NCBI RefSeq assembly: GCF_032062135.1
Contig: NC_092859.1
Location: 70,656,149-70,720,148, forward strand
Direction: 5' to 3'
Length of the DNA: 64,000 nucleotides
Source of the DNA: Pyxicephalus adspersus
Lineage: Eukaryota; Chordata; Amphibia; Anura; Pyxicephalidae
Shown here: positions 1 to 14,190 of the stretch, piece after piece
Position numbering within the stretch: position 1 is the stretch's first letter
Layout: the number at the start of each line of letters is the position of its first letter
The notes under the pieces: generated by a model
Told to the model about the DNA's origin: nothing
Database searches by the model: none
What the model saw: only the letters and a program-made list of their open reading frames with translations
Program-made: the position numbers and the translations under genes

Positions 1-2489
1 TTTTCTTCTTTAAGTGGGCTGTGTGGAAAACAAAACAGCCTGAATATTGTTGCTACAGTAGACATGGGCTAATTGATACATATTTTTTATATGCATATGA
101 CAGTGTTGTTAATTTAGCAGTGCAGACATTCCTAAAACAGAAACAATCCAGGCTCGGAAAGACGTTCCTAATGAACAGGAAGGCCCTCACCCAGCAGAAC
201 TCAAAAATAACAATATCAATCTATTATAACAATAACAATCTATTCACAAGTAATTGGAAATATTAATAATTAATAAATGCATAGTGCACGACAGTTTTAG
301 ACTAATCATACTATTCTTTAGACCCAGCCCATGGCAGTGATGGAAAATGGCTGTTGTTAGTTCTGGCATTTTAAAGATAGAGTTGTGTGGCTGATTTGAA
401 ACTTCCTGCATTCCCTGGGACAGTTAGTGGAAGACTTTTTATGATCCAGAGATTGCATTGTACATTGGCCTGTATTTTCGGATTATTTGTGACTTTCATA
501 AGGGTGGTAGAATATAACAATTATAGCTTTATGTTACACAGTAATGACACTAGATGATATTATGTAATATTTACATAAATTGTCTTAAATGTACGGATTT
601 TTTACTGCGGTTGTCAGTTTTCTGAACATCTTGTTCCTGTTAGCTTCTATAAAAAGTGTTCACAGATGTATCTTTTATATTTCTGCACTTTGTTTGAAGG
701 TCTCCACAGTATCACACAGTGGGTCCATTCCTATTCTTATGAATAAAAATCATAGTATTTCATATAAAACTTATACACATAATGTTCTACCCTATTTTAA
801 CATAGTTACATGAAATATTTAGAAATGGCTTGTGTATTTATCTGTAATTCTAAGAATAGAATACTTGTTTCTCTAATAAAGCAGGACTAAAGTACGTCAT
901 ACTTACCTACCAACAATAGGATGTTCTCAACATCCTTTGTTGTTGCATTCTATTTGTTGACATCTTTGCTTGGTCTTCTTCCAGGATTGGCATCTTCAGC
1001 TATCCCTATAAACACTTACACACAAGTGCATGAGAAATTATTTGCAGCTTAGTGTATAATCTAAAGAAGGGTACTACAAAGCAGGTAAGAAGTATTTATT
1101 ACATAAGGGACATAACAAGTCTCTTCTGCAAAAAAATCTTTCCTGTTAGCTATTTTTGTACATTTAAACCATGTTATTCAAAATCCTAAAAATAGTAAAG
1201 GTACCAGAGTGACAGTGATGAGGTTCCAATTTTCAGTTCTTCTTAAATTTGCACATTTCCAGCTGACATTGACCATCCAGTGTGGTCTAAAAGAAGAGCT
1301 ATGAAGAAAGTCAGCAAGCGAAACACTGTCTGTTGTGTTGCAACGTTTATTGTCTGAACACACTGAATTGTGTTTAATTAACCATGTTCATGATATTCAC
1401 AGAAAATCGCACCTTGTAGCTGCCAAGTAACTTCTATTTTGCAAGACAGGTCTGACTAGTCTCAGTTTTATTCACTCCTTCGTAACTAAGGAAAAGTCTT
1501 CTAATCTTGTAGTTTAAAGCAGCAACAGAAAAAAGTATTGATTGTGGAAGAAAACATGATCAGTCTGCTGGAATAACACAATGGGATAACTGAGACTGAA
1601 ATTGCTGTCCGTGGTATGAATCACTGGTAAAGACTGTAAAAGGCTCTAAATATCAAATGAATAGACCTGTATTCATTAAGTAGCTAAGGAAACCTAACAG
1701 AAAGCAACCAACAATTGTAAATATACAACCTAACTTGTACTCACTAGTAGAAATTAAATGGAAAGCCCACCTAAAATGTTTCTGCGTTTGGTGGATGTAT
1801 GTGGAGTCATCCAAATCTTTTTCATGGCACAGAATAAAATATTCAGTTTAGGAATGAAAGATGAGGAAGAAAGAAATTTAGTTACTAGTACTATAAATGG
1901 ATATATATGGATATAATATGGAAGACGCACAAACACTAGATGAGCATTTCCACGGATTTCCGAAGAATGCAGCTGAAAAGCTAAAATATCTATATCACTA
2001 TCTATATTACTATATGGACAATTTCACTGACATGAGTCCAAATTGATTCACACTTATGCATTTTACATTAAAACTGATAGAAATGTTTTAAAAGGTATGC
2101 TGTCATGTGTTTTCACACGCCATCAATATACATTTTTTATATTTTATATCAGCATACAGATACACGTTGATGTGCGTCATGATGCATGTATGCATTGACT
2201 TGTATCAATCATCATGACCTGATGACTGATATTGTAACCTGTCACATTCCCATTATTAAATGAGAGATTCTCTGTTCTATGAAATTAGAGCAGGGAACAT
2301 ATAGACACAAAGACCAAATAACACCATAAACAGCTTTGAGGCATCCCCTAAGCATTATATTTAAAGGATTGGTGTATTTTCAATGTTGCCCATGATGCTG
2401 TGTTACAAAAAACGCTCCAGAGCGTATGTTTCTTTAGTATGTGTTCTTAATGGCAATACCCAGATCCGTATGCTTTTCCTTACAATAGT
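1..2489. other. No gene seen
   Basis: AT-rich sequence with short chance frames only. No exon with paired splice sites or recognisable peptide found by eye. Confidence 0.6.
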
Positions 2490-2581
2490 TTGCCTATTAG
2501 CCCTAGGTTTGCTGGATCACCCAGGTTCTCCCATGATTGTCTATCATTTCCAGTCTTGGAGAGCTTTATAAAATCAGGGAC
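2490..2581. mobile_element. Half copy of the self-complementary GGGCCTGATTTATTAAAG MITE
   Basis: Only the right arm of the family is present: TTTGCTGGATCACCCAGG, then TCTTGGAGAGCTTTATAAAA. Diverged. Confidence 0.6.
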
Positions 2582-2879
2582 AGAGTATACAAGTTCATTG
2601 TAGCTGCCTACTTTAAAAAAAAATATGGTCACAAATGTTTAGAATACACCTAGCTATGAGCAGGTTAGGAGAATCAACAAAGTTCTTGATACTTTATTAC
2701 AAGAAACTTGTAGTAAGAGAAAAGTGGAATTTTCTGATATTTGTTATGAAAACTGATTATTACTAAACCTGGGCGTGCTCGTGGAACTTTCATGAATTTC
2801 TGGAATACCACTCTATTTGTAATGGGAACCAATAAAGGTCCAATCAGATGAGAGAGTCCTACTCCTGTGCTCTTATATT

Positions 2880-3206
2880 TCTTTTTGGTTTTTATCTTAA
2901 TGTTTTACATCCTTCCTTCTTAATATTCAATATCTTCCCTACTGGGGGTTAATATTTAATAACTTCCCTACACGACTTCACACGACGCCCCCTCTGTTTA
3001 TTTTTCCCTCTATGTTAAAAATTCCCTATACTATGTTATAAATAGTTTAATTACTTAACTGTTCTTTTTTTCTCTCTGTTTTTGGTTATTTATGTCTTTT
3101 ATATGTGAATGCCCTGCTTCTGTAATATTGTTTATTGTATTATTATCATACTGTTGGAAACTTCTGATGAAAATTCAATAAAACTTGTTTTTTGGAAAAA
3201 AAAACT
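2880..3206 (+). mobile_element. LINE 3' tail, 5'-truncated
   Basis: A T- and pyrimidine-rich stretch ends in ACTTCTGATGAAAATTCAAT, AAAACTTG and a run of A at 3197-3205. This is the usual 3' untranslated tail of frog L1/Tx1 LINEs. No coding part and no clear target duplication, so the left boundary is approximate. Confidence 0.5.
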
Positions 3207-3672
3207 GTAGTTGGTTGACTGTCTCTGACTTGGCAGTCACAAACTGGAGACTTTCATGAAATTCATGTTGACTACCAAAATTGTACTTATACAAGTCAAG
3301 AAATTGTTAGCCTGATTTTCACCAATAGTCAAATTCTCGTTGAGAGTTAGCTGTTCAATGCCCCAGATCATGGCACGTTCACTAAAATTGCTTGGGGACA
3401 GAAGGTCAGGGGAATCTATGGAAACCTGCACAATTTTTTTTTTAATTTACATTTTTTGTAGATTTTCTGTAAATAATATATAGTCAAAAATGTTTTGAAA
3501 GACACCATTTTTTAGTGGTCTTGCAAACTTCTTAACCTTTTTTATCACTAATAATATGGGGGACTTATGGAAAGATCCCAAGTGATAAAAGGAAAGGGTA
3601 TAATTTTTCTATAAAAAGATATAGGTGTGCAAAAATGCATTTTAAATTAATTACAAAGCCCATGTACATATT

Positions 3673-3895
3673 GGGCATGATTTTTTGAAGCTCTCCAAGG
3701 CTGGAGAGGATACATTTTCATCAGTGAACCTGGTGATCCAGCATACCTGGAATGGATTTCTTGAAGTCTTTTGCTATTTGTTAGCAAATGTTTTCAATCC
3801 TTGACCAGATCCATTTCAGTTTTTTTTGGATCACCCAGGTTCACTGATGAAAGTGTATCCTCTCCAGCTTTGGAGAGCTTTAATAAATTAGGCCC
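3673..3895. mobile_element. Full copy of the self-complementary MITE
   Basis: About 223 bp. The left arm (GAAGCTCTCCAAGGCTGGAG, GGTGATCCAGCATACC) is the inverse of the right arm (GGTTCACTGATGAAAGTG, TGGAGAGCTTTAATAAATTA). The ends read TTGGGC and GCCCAA. Nearly the whole element can fold into one hairpin. Confidence 0.85.
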
Positions 3896-6360
3896 AATGT
3901 AATCAAAATTTAGGCAGCATTAGGGGAAATTGTGGAAACATGTCCCAAAAAATAAAACAACATTGACTGGAGATAAAATATAGGTGATATTTTTTTAAGT
4001 AAGCAGAGGTAAATTTTCATATAATTGCAGCTTGTTATCTTCTACAGTCTACAGTAGCTAAAATGTTTCATTATTTATTACATTAATTCACAACTTTTCA
4101 CCCATTAAACAATTGTGTCCTAATTAAAAATAAATAAATATACATAAATCAATTAAAAAGTCTTTAAACTGGTATGGTTTTGAAGCTAAACATGGCATTT
4201 AGTATTTAAAGGAGATCATAAACAATTTTTTTTACGTTTTTTCAATTATTAAAAATACGATGGCAGTTTTGTCAATGGGCACTGATGATCTAAGATCAGA
4301 ATAAGTTCTAAAAGTTCATTTACGTTTAGTTTAGGGTTTAATGTGTCAAGGATGATCCACCTATAAATAACCTTCTGCTACTGCTAGGTGGATACAGCCA
4401 CTAATTCTATATACATGGTCCACTTCACTGGTGTATTGGTCATGGCAATTGTTCCCATGGTGGATTGATAAATATTTTTGGGGTTACACGTCTGAACAGT
4501 GGTGCTCTCTTAGGCAACTATTATCTGGCATGTGTTCATTGCTTTAATTTGCAAGTCAGTGTAGGCTTGTTTGGTTTTTATGTAAAGGGGTGGGGACACA
4601 ATTCATGTCATAGGCATAACTATATTACATATCCATGTAGAGATATATTCAATGATAGCTGCATTCATGCCATTTTGGAGCTATCTGACTGCTCTTGGTA
4701 GACAGTGGATCTTGCTATTGTACTTTTCTGATCTCTTTCTGAAAAGTCTGGTTACCTGGAAGTAATGCTGATCTTTTAGTTCAACACATTCTTCATTCAA
4801 TCACATCTGCATTCTTGTTTTAGATTAGTGACTCAAAAAAATCTGAATTAGATTGCAGAATGACACTTAGGTTGCCAGCATTTCCTGAATAGTATAACGG
4901 CAGCCTACTTGTTTCCTGCTGCACAGGTTTCTTTTAAGAAAACTTTATTGATGGATAATCTTACTGTAGTAGATTATATCTGAGGGTTGTTATTTCACTA
5001 CACTAGACATAATAAATTGGAAAATTTAAACAAATCATTCTCTGGGTATTCCTCTCACCAGGACGTCATAGCTGTCAAAAGCTGGGTGAGGACAGACATA
5101 ACACAGCTCCCAGTAACTCATAATATTCCTAACAAGGGACAGCACAAATTATCCTAGCTGTGTGTATTAAAAGCACTACAATCTGCATATTAGCAACTTT
5201 TTTTGCTTTAGAAACTGAGATGATATTGCCACTTTGTACAATTGCACAGTATATAAGGTAATAAATGTGTTATAGATTGTCCGATAAGTAAATCTTGTAC
5301 ACTAAAAGATAAAACACACAAGATAAGATCAGCGCAATTCAACTATTCAATATTACATAACAGAAAGTAGCTATTAGTATTTCAAAAGTGCCTTCAAATG
5401 GGTATGGCATGAATGCACTAACACCTCTAAATGAAAAAGGGCCCTCTTCAAACTTGTTGTCCAGAACTGTGCAGTTAGCATATCCAACGTGCCCATATTC
5501 AACTGCTATAGTAATAACTGCAGTGTTTGACAATACCTTTCATGGGCAGTTGGTTATGGTTGCAGTACAGTTTTTCCTCCAGAGGAGATATGTAACAACA
5601 TGGTTATATATAGCTTGTTGCTTCCAGGAACCATGCTGTACCCACTGCAACCTCCTATGAATGCATGCACAATATTGTTCCCATCCACTGCCCTTCAGAT
5701 GAATAGGAACTGTTGGGAAAGTGATTTAGCCTGCGGTAGAATACAACGGTCATCTGCAAACCTGAACAGGACCTTGAACTGTTTTCTGGGTAAAACAAAA
5801 AAGCATCCTTTTAGTGGGGTTCCACCTGCACAGTACTGTTTAAAAGACAGTAGGTACTTGCCTGTCGGTACTCAAGACAGAAAAACTGCTTCTGCCTGTT
5901 TAAAGTGCCTGTAGGGTTCTAGCTTTTTTATTTTTAATTTTTTAAGACCATATTAACCCCCCTAGCATTCTAATTCTGTCTGTATTTTCACACAAAATCA
6001 ATTACATTTTTTAAATGGAATTTTTTTTTACATTGTAGGCCTATAATTCTTAGGCATAACTCATCGAATAATGTCCAATATTTAATAAATGCATTATTAT
6101 TTTTTAAATAATAAAAAAAATCTGTTAAAACAAGAGTGCATGAAAATACTAAAAGCTGTAATATAACTGTAAAGTAGCATGTATATTATATATATATATA
6201 ATATAATTCTATATATATTATATAAATAATTCTTTGTATTGGCTCAATACAGCTATTTTACATTAAATCCAATACAAATTTATTTGAATTTCCCGTCTCG
6301 CCTCCCGCACGCACCGACGTCACCGGGAAACCCCGGAGAACGTCTCTGCAGTCACTAATA
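3896..6360. other. No gene seen; GC-rich patch at 6290-6350
   Basis: Overlapping short frames at 5388-5914 on both strands carry no recognisable domain. The stretch 6290-6350 (CCCGTCTCGCCTCCCGCACG and on) is sharply GC-rich and probably part of a repeat fused to the half MITE that follows. Confidence 0.5.
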
Positions 6361-6476
6361 ATTGACAAATGTTTTCAGTCCTAGACCACATTCTGTTTGT
6401 TTTTGCTAGATCACCCAGCTTCATTCATGATAGTCTTTCTACTCCATTCATGGAGAGCTTTAATAAATCAGGCCCA
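6361..6476. mobile_element. Half copy of the self-complementary MITE
   Basis: Right arm only (GCTAGATCACCCAGCTTCAT, GGAGAGCTTTAATAAATCAG, GGCCCA). It abuts an unusually GC-rich patch at 6290-6350. Confidence 0.6.
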
Positions 6477-6533
6477 TAGTATTGTGTCATAATATGCAGT
6501 AAAATGCTATTGTTTTTTTTGCATTCTACCACA

Positions 6534-6797
6534 CTTAAAGTGGTCCTAAAGTCAAAATTTTAACTTTACATAAAAGGGTAGACAACCCTTTTATTTAAAT
6601 AAAAATGTTATCTATTTCATTGTTTATAAAAAAAAAGGGGTGCAGCAGCTCCCCCTTTCTGTGCAGAGCAAGATCAGGTGATGTAGGAAGAAGAGAATAA
6701 AAGATGTTGGCACCCGGCGCTTCCTCGTAGCGGATAGATGGATCTGCAGGATTAAAGTTAAGTGTGTTTTTTATTTTGGGTTTAGTTCCGCTTTAAG
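6534..6797. mobile_element. TIR MITE with CTTAAAGTGGTCCTAAAG-type ends
   Basis: 264 bp. The left terminus CTTAAAGTGGTCCTAAAGTC matches the inverse of the right terminus CTTAAAGCGGAACTAAACCC at most positions over 24 bases. There is no coding sequence inside. Confidence 0.65.
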
Positions 6798-9700
6798 TGA
6801 GAAGCCTGTTTTAAAGTGACAAGGCTAGCAAAATTAATTATTTCACAACTCATGACTTTATTAAAATCAACAGGAAGATTGAAGGGGACCCCTGGTTAAG
6901 TACTTATTTTTAACCAATTACTGATTCTACTGATTTTGATTCTACATCCAACCCGGTCAATACATCCTTTGCCTATGCTGCACCTAACCAACATTGTTCC
7001 TTCCCAGCCTGTAGTGCTGTAGTGCAAAGGAACACTGTAGTCTGGTATCAGGACATTTTTGAGTATTTATACTAGATGCACAAAAAAAAAATAAAATAAA
7101 TGATTTTGTTAATGACTGTTTTTTTTAGTTATGTGGTGTTACTGTTGTTTCTGTTGTTATCGTATCATTCGGTGGTGTTCATACCATGATTCCTAACACA
7201 ATAATTTAATACTGCAACTATTTTTAGCTAATAATGCTTTTAAACCCTAGCATTTTGCTATCCAATGTTATCGGACCAGGTTATCAATTTGGGTCAGTGC
7301 CCATTGGACAATGATTAAGGGAAAGGATTTACAAATCATACTTGGTGCTTTTCCAATGGTTAGTTGATGTTAGGTGAAACAGTACTTGCATGCATTTAAT
7401 TTTAAATGGAATAAAAAAGGTTTCTTTAAAACTGTGTATATGTAATACATGCAAATCATTATTGCGTATTAAAAATGTTTACATTATAACGTGCAAACTT
7501 GAAGCAGGTTGTAGAAGTGATTCTCATTAATACCTATGTATAATAAAGTATAAATGTTCTACTTTATCATGGTACTTTATGGTGGTGTGGAGGCCGTATA
7601 ACAGGGTTCAGCCTGTTAGTAGTAATAAAATATAATATTTCACAGACCAAAATGTATAAATCTGATAAAGCTTCTGTAAGCTACTGGTTGGTGAATTATT
7701 ACAAACCAATGGATACATTTTAAAGCTTTAGAACATATCATACAAAAAAAAACAAGATTAGAATTGAATGAAAGCATTTCCAAGGTTGAGGGAACACAAA
7801 TGAGTACAATTTTCATTCCTCTGCGTTTAACCCTTTTGCTGTCAATGACTTATGGGATTTAGCAGAAAAGAAAAGCTTTAAGAATGCTCCCTATGTGTCC
7901 CTTACAGGGACAGCATTTATCTTTAATGTACTGTAAGCGTCTGGTCACTTTAATGACCATGAACCTACACTCATGACCATGGTGCCTGAAAAATGTCCCT
8001 TTTCTTTACAGAGTTGTGCAAACAAGGTGACCAAATATTAATTTCCAATACTCTAGGTATGCTCCCTTTAGAATTGTTTCCTTCTACTACAATGCAAGCG
8101 GACACATCCAATATGAGAGTGACAACGCTTCTCTTAATTCGGGAGTTGTGCAGCTTCACTGCCACACCATCACAGGATGCTTTGCTAGGGGGCTTCACCT
8201 GCAGGATAAACAGGCATTTGTGGGACGAAGAGAAAACTGTAGTGTAGATGAGTGTTTAATTACGTGCTGCAGCATATATCTGTATTTGACACCATTGCTA
8301 AGGATGGGTTTTCCCCTGGCACCATTGCTAAATTGGGTTACCTATTAACAGTAATTGTAGGGGTTTTCCAGAAATAGACCAATTGAAGAAAGGTTTAGTA
8401 CTAACAACAACGCTGGGAAGTTCCGACTTGACTTTCCGCCTTCCATGTACAGGGACAATGGGCATTCCTGCTAACATACACACTAATAGAAGGTCATTTC
8501 ACACACATTGACACTGATGTCAGAGTATTTTGCACCATTTGGACACTGACATCTTCTTTTATTTCTGCATCTGACCACCAACGTTGAATTATTCTTGCCC
8601 TAGCATTCTTCCTGCCACCAACAACTGACATTCAGACTTTTCTTCTCAATGACTCTTCCTTTAGACAATGTTCAATATTTATCATAATGCAGCCAAACCA
8701 ACATTTGAATAGGTACATAAAAAAAACATCCATTATGACAAAAATAATCTTTTAATTATTAGCATGCTAAAATGTTTCTGCAAAGAATATTTCTATCTAA
8801 TTTCGTTGTTTTTATGAAATGTATTCTCTGTTAGTAAAAAAGGTAAAGGAAACAGTTACATGTCAGATAACTTAGCTATAGTAAACCACAGGTTTCCTCT
8901 TGGTTGTTCTAATTGTTCTAATATAATTCTAATCTAATTATATTTAGAAATGTTGTAAGAAAAAAATCTAGTCATTTTGATATCAGGATATTGCGCACCA
9001 TTAGTGCAGTAATTTGCATATGAAGTATCACAGAAAAGTATGATGAGATGGGTTATGGTATTATAGTTAATGGTACTGCTGACATTATTTCTGTTATTAT
9101 TCACATTTTTATTAAATCATATAAAAGTGCAATGCCTTTTTACATAGTCTGGTGACAACTTATCTATTTCTTATGTTTGTTTTGAAAGAGCAATGCACTA
9201 AAACACAAGCCCCTTTTAAACTTCAAACAATCGGCCAGTAAGAAAGAAAAAAAAATGTCATTGGTGCACTTTTTCCTTAGAAAGTCTCTAAGATAAAAGT
9301 TTCTCCAAGAAAAGAACTGTGCATTGCCAGTTGTTAGTCTGCTATGAAAGTGATGAGTGAAGCTTGAGAAGACTTGCTATTGTTTCTCTCTTCTGAGAAG
9401 CTGCCTGCTATAGAGTATCAGCAGATATTTTAACCCAAACCACATGAATCACCACTGTGAGGGTGCCTATGGAATCGACACAGCTGTGGTTTAATGGAGT
9501 TTATGAATGATGTCATCTGATGTATTTTTAAATATCTGAAAACTGAAAAATACTATTGGGAAGACAGGCTACCCAACTCAAGTCTCCAAGTCTTACTATT
9601 TGATTGTGTTAACATTCTGGACCCTTGCCATGTTTGACAAGTGTAAGAGCTCTAGCTCATTCATTCAAGTGAGGACAAATGTGTTTTTGTTGTCAGCTGT

Positions 9701-9875
9701 CTTCTTCCACCCCCTATTCTACCCAATTCATTTTATACAATCATAGCTGCAAGTGGTAAGAAAAGAGTGAGGCAGCAAAGCTAAAAGACAGTTTATAGGC
9801 TCCGCTCCACTATATTTAAATTTAACTATAAGAGGGAGACAGACTCTTCTATTGCACTTTTATCAGTTTACTTCC

Positions 9876-9960
9876 AAAGCTATGTGCACACACTAGATTA
9901 TTGTCACCCAACACGAACGATCATGATCGTCTCATGTGAAGATCTAGTATGTGTACAGCT
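9876..9960. mobile_element. Short inverted-repeat MITE fragment
   Basis: AAAGCTATGTGCACACACTA is answered by TAGTATGTGTACAGCT 60 bases on. The centre holds CGATCATGATCG. It resembles a much reduced copy of the TAAAGCTGCGTACACAC family seen at 25901 and 61727. Confidence 0.5.
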
Positions 9961-10039
9961 GTTCCCTGATGTCATTTATTAATCCAGTCTGGTGAGTCAT
10001 TGAATGTCCAAGTGGGGATGACTTCTGCACAGATGCAAT

Positions 10040-10264
10040 GGGCCTGATTTATTAAAGCTCTCCAAGGCTGGAGAATATAAACTTTCATCAGTGAAGCTGC
10101 GTAATCCAGCAAACCTGGAATGGATTTCTTCAAAACCATTTAGTATTTTCTAGCCAATGTTTTGAATCCTGGACCAAACCCATTCTAGGTTTGCTGGATC
10201 CCCTAAGTTTACTGATTAAAATTGTGTGCTCCCCAGCCTTGGAGAGCTTTATTAAATTAGGCCC
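10040..10264. mobile_element. Full copy of the self-complementary MITE
   Basis: Both arms are present, from GGGCCTGATTTATTAAAGCT at the left to GGAGAGCTTTATTAAATTAG and GCCC at the right, about 225 bp. Confidence 0.85.
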
Positions 10265-13200
10265 AATTAATAGGTATACTGGTTTAGAATTACTACAAAA
10301 TGCCCAGGCTGTGCATTGCAGTAATAAGATAGAACTAGGAGGTAAATACAGTCTGAAAACATGATTATACAAAATGTATTACTGCAAGATAGAAGTAGGT
10401 TGTGTGGTCACAGTTTTATACATGAGTCTGATCTTGCTTTTGGAAATATACTAAGAATCTTTAAGAATAATATATATTATCTTTCCAAAATAAAATATTA
10501 TTTTGTGAATGTGTACGTAGTTAGATTAGATGGGGTTTCATCAAATTTAATTGTTCCAGACTTGGGTATATGAACAAAGATGGGGTAGAATAAAGCTGTG
10601 TTAAAAGCTGTAGTGGTTGCTTATAATGGGGTTTCATCAAATGTTCAATAAAATTGTCTTTTTGCTTTTTGGTCACATAGGTGATACATATGAATGAATG
10701 GTCCAACCCATTCCAAACCCACATTGTAATTCAGACAATGATGGTTCTGTTATATAATGGAAAACAGATGCAGCTATTCACTCTGATGGGCAAAACTGTA
10801 TATGCTCCATTACTGTGCCTACATTTTATTATATATGTTTATTTAATATTAATATTTTCCATCTACAGGCTTTAAATTATATGAAGCCCACAGAATGGTG
10901 TAAACCTGCTTGACATTGCATTTGCCCCAAAAAGCATGCAAAAAAGTTTCTTTTTCATAATATGGGCATTTTTGGTTTGGCAAATTACTAAAAAAACCTA
11001 ATTCATTACATTTTCTGAATGCTCATAGAATAAAATATGATAAATTTACAAATATATATAAAATATTTGCACAAATGTTTTTCTCCATTTATATTTATAC
11101 AATTAAAAAAATACAAAAAACTACAATACATACAGTGTGTATATTTACACAAGGGTTTTTACAGACCTTTATATAAAAGCCTAGTGCAAGAAATAGGTTC
11201 CGTGCTATGGTTACATGCCTACACAGATATACTGCCCCAAACTACCAAATCAAATACAAAAATTATGAAATGTTGCTGCATATGTTTGATCTCCAGAGAA
11301 TACATTCTATGACTTCTCCCCTGGTCTTCAGCTTTTAGATAGGGTAATTGATGTTACACTAGAGCTTGCTGTTTTGTGCGATAACATTTTGTCAAAACAG
11401 ATTTGGCATATTACATTTAGTTCAGTATAGGGATTTTTTTATGGTAAAGTACTCTATAAAAGAATATTGACGTTATTTATTTTATTTATGGACTGACGAG
11501 ATGGAGATGAAGTGCTAAAAGGTTAAATTCTGGCAGAATAAACTATAGATTATTCCAAAACAAATGACTTCATCTGAAGCATGAATGTAATGGCTTGCTC
11601 ATGCATGGCTGTCTCTGGGACTGGTTCACTCTACGTAACTTAGGGATGTGGCAATGCAGTTACTGGAGAAAAGTACCAAAACATGCCACGTGACCACGTT
11701 CTGTAAAACACAATTATCCTGCAACCAATGAGTTCACTAATGAAAAATGCAATAAAAGGCTGCCCACGCCAAACTTTTGTTTAAAATTCATTGGAACATG
11801 TTTTAACTTGCCAAAAAATAGACTGAAATTAGAACCGCCACCATTTTTCCTTAACAAAGAGGAACTTCATTTGCCAAATATTTTAAAAGCAAATGCTTGG
11901 ATCAAATGGTATTGGCAATGGCATTAACAACCTGTTAGAAAACAATCTTTACTAGCGTAACATTTACTGACTACTAGGGATGAGTAGGGGAATTTTGCAA
12001 ACTTGGTTTTGCCTGAAAAATATAATTTTTTTGTAAATATTTAATGAAAATGGCATGGCAAAAATCCATCAAAAAGTATTCTTTATCGAAAAATAATGTG
12101 CATTTTCTGCAAGAATAAAATAAATGTGCAGACGCTAGTTCATTAAGAATCCATGGCTGTGGTGGTAGTGACCTGGGAGTCGCCTAGGATCTTTAGATCC
12201 CAAAGCAGGTCTAAACCTGCCCTGAAGATTTAACCAATGAATTATCATATTAATGTAAGCCATACAAGAACGGTAGGATCTACTTTATAGAGGTGGTGGC
12301 TTTAATGCAACATAGTAGTCCTATCTATGTCCAGACTATGGTAGGTACCAGCGTTGCATTACAGTGGAAATCAAGTGTCTACCTGAGGGGGAAGGACTTA
12401 GTTGGGGTTGTGATTCACAGGAAGTAGGTGGTGAGCAATTGTCTGACTACAGTCTTTTAACAGGAAAATAAAAGGCAAGAGAGGTCACACAACTGCATGG
12501 ACAAACAGTAGACACAGGAGGTTTTTGAATTTTTAAGTAATTTTAATAACTTACATTATTCAACACAAACATTTCTTCACAGTTATATAAGTTGTTCTGA
12601 AATCATTATTAAAAAAAAGTATGTCAGGTACTGTAGGAAGGGTCAAAGTAAGGGATGCCAATTAGTTCCTGTGATGACAACAAGCATCCTGGTATGAAAA
12701 GGGATCAAAATGATAGCTCATGAGCTTTTCCTTGTGCTGCTTATTATTTGCTGTCCAATCAAAATCTGATAACCAGTCCATGACAGTCAGGGTTTAAAAG
12801 AATTGGGTTAAGTTGGGTTAGGTGGGTTAATGTTGGCTATTATTTGACCTGAAAGTCTGTGTATATCTTGGCAGAAGAAGTATTGCATTAGACAACTTAA
12901 GATTGAATACCATTGAAGCTGTTTATTTATTGTACATTTTATTGTTTTGTTATTGTATGATTATATTTTGTAGTATTGTATTATGATATTATATATTATA
13001 TTGTTAACTGGTTTTGTTAAATTATTGGTGAGACTATTATCTAATACTGTGAGATATACCACCAGGTGAATGAGTTTTGGTAAATCCTTTAATGGCCAGT
13101 CTGGACTTGCTTTGAAACTTCAGGGTCTGTAAAATTTAGAGTAGTTTTTTTTTTTTAAAAAGGCAGCTATTTTCCCTCAAGCATTGCTTTGGTTTATGTA

Positions 13201-14190
13201 ATATCTGCTGGTAATAGAGATGTGCTAATATTTTCTTGACATGTTAGCTATTGAACTGGATGTAAAGAAGAGCTTGAGGCATTTAAATGTAAAATGCCCT
13301 TTACATTCCATTCCATATGCATGTTTTTTTCATGCCGTTAAAGTTTAACTTTAGAAGGATATAAAGTCTCTAAATTGTTAGCTTTTTATTGCTTACCACA
13401 GTAATACATGTGTTTTTTTACACACTTGAATATTTTCCTAAACAAACCTGTGCTTTGTCCGAGTTGCAGAAATGGCAATGTTAAAGCATGGTCTACTAGT
13501 TTTATATAATTTTATTATTCCACCACTCCATTTAGCTGCCGGGTATGGATGAGCAAATAATAGCAAGTAACAGCGCTGGTTCTAAGTAATGCCCTGTTAT
13601 AAATATTTGTTACAAAAAACTATACAAAGCTGTGTTTTAATGAAAATCTTTTTCTACTGCAGTGATCTTTAATCTTTTACCTTTATTGGAATACACTGGT
13701 ACTTAAGTAAAGCAAAGGGGATGTAAAAGGACAGATGAAAGGAATTGTATCAGACAGCTTGTGATTGACCAGTCTGTGCCAAAAGAAAAATAAATCATCC
13801 AAAGGAAACAGAGCAGGCCAAGCTGAAAATGTAGCAGAACATTTCTTAATGTGGAAACACAGACATATTGGGTCGGATTTACTAAAGAAACAATATCAGA
13901 GCAAGGATAGATTGTTTTAGTATGTCTGTATTGCAAATCACCTTGTTAGTTGCATTCTGTGTACATACTGCAGCATTAGTGCTTTCCTACATATGAGCTT
14001 GCCTTCATAAAATTGTGTTATGTGATTGGCATTTTTGTGCATGTTCAATTGGCTTATGTATTTACATTGATTAATAAATCAGGTGCACTTCATTTATAAT
14101 TAGCTTGATTGATTATTAATGAATACAACTTTTTGTTAACGAAGATCACAACCAAAAACCTACTATATTTCAAATTTGATGCTCAGTTAG

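Larger units (their letters stand above)
6798..14190. other. No gene seen outside the listed MITEs
   Basis: Overlapping frames on both strands near 7971-8348 and short ones at 10361-11312 show no domain. Some segments (12127-12480) look like old repeats. Confidence 0.55.
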
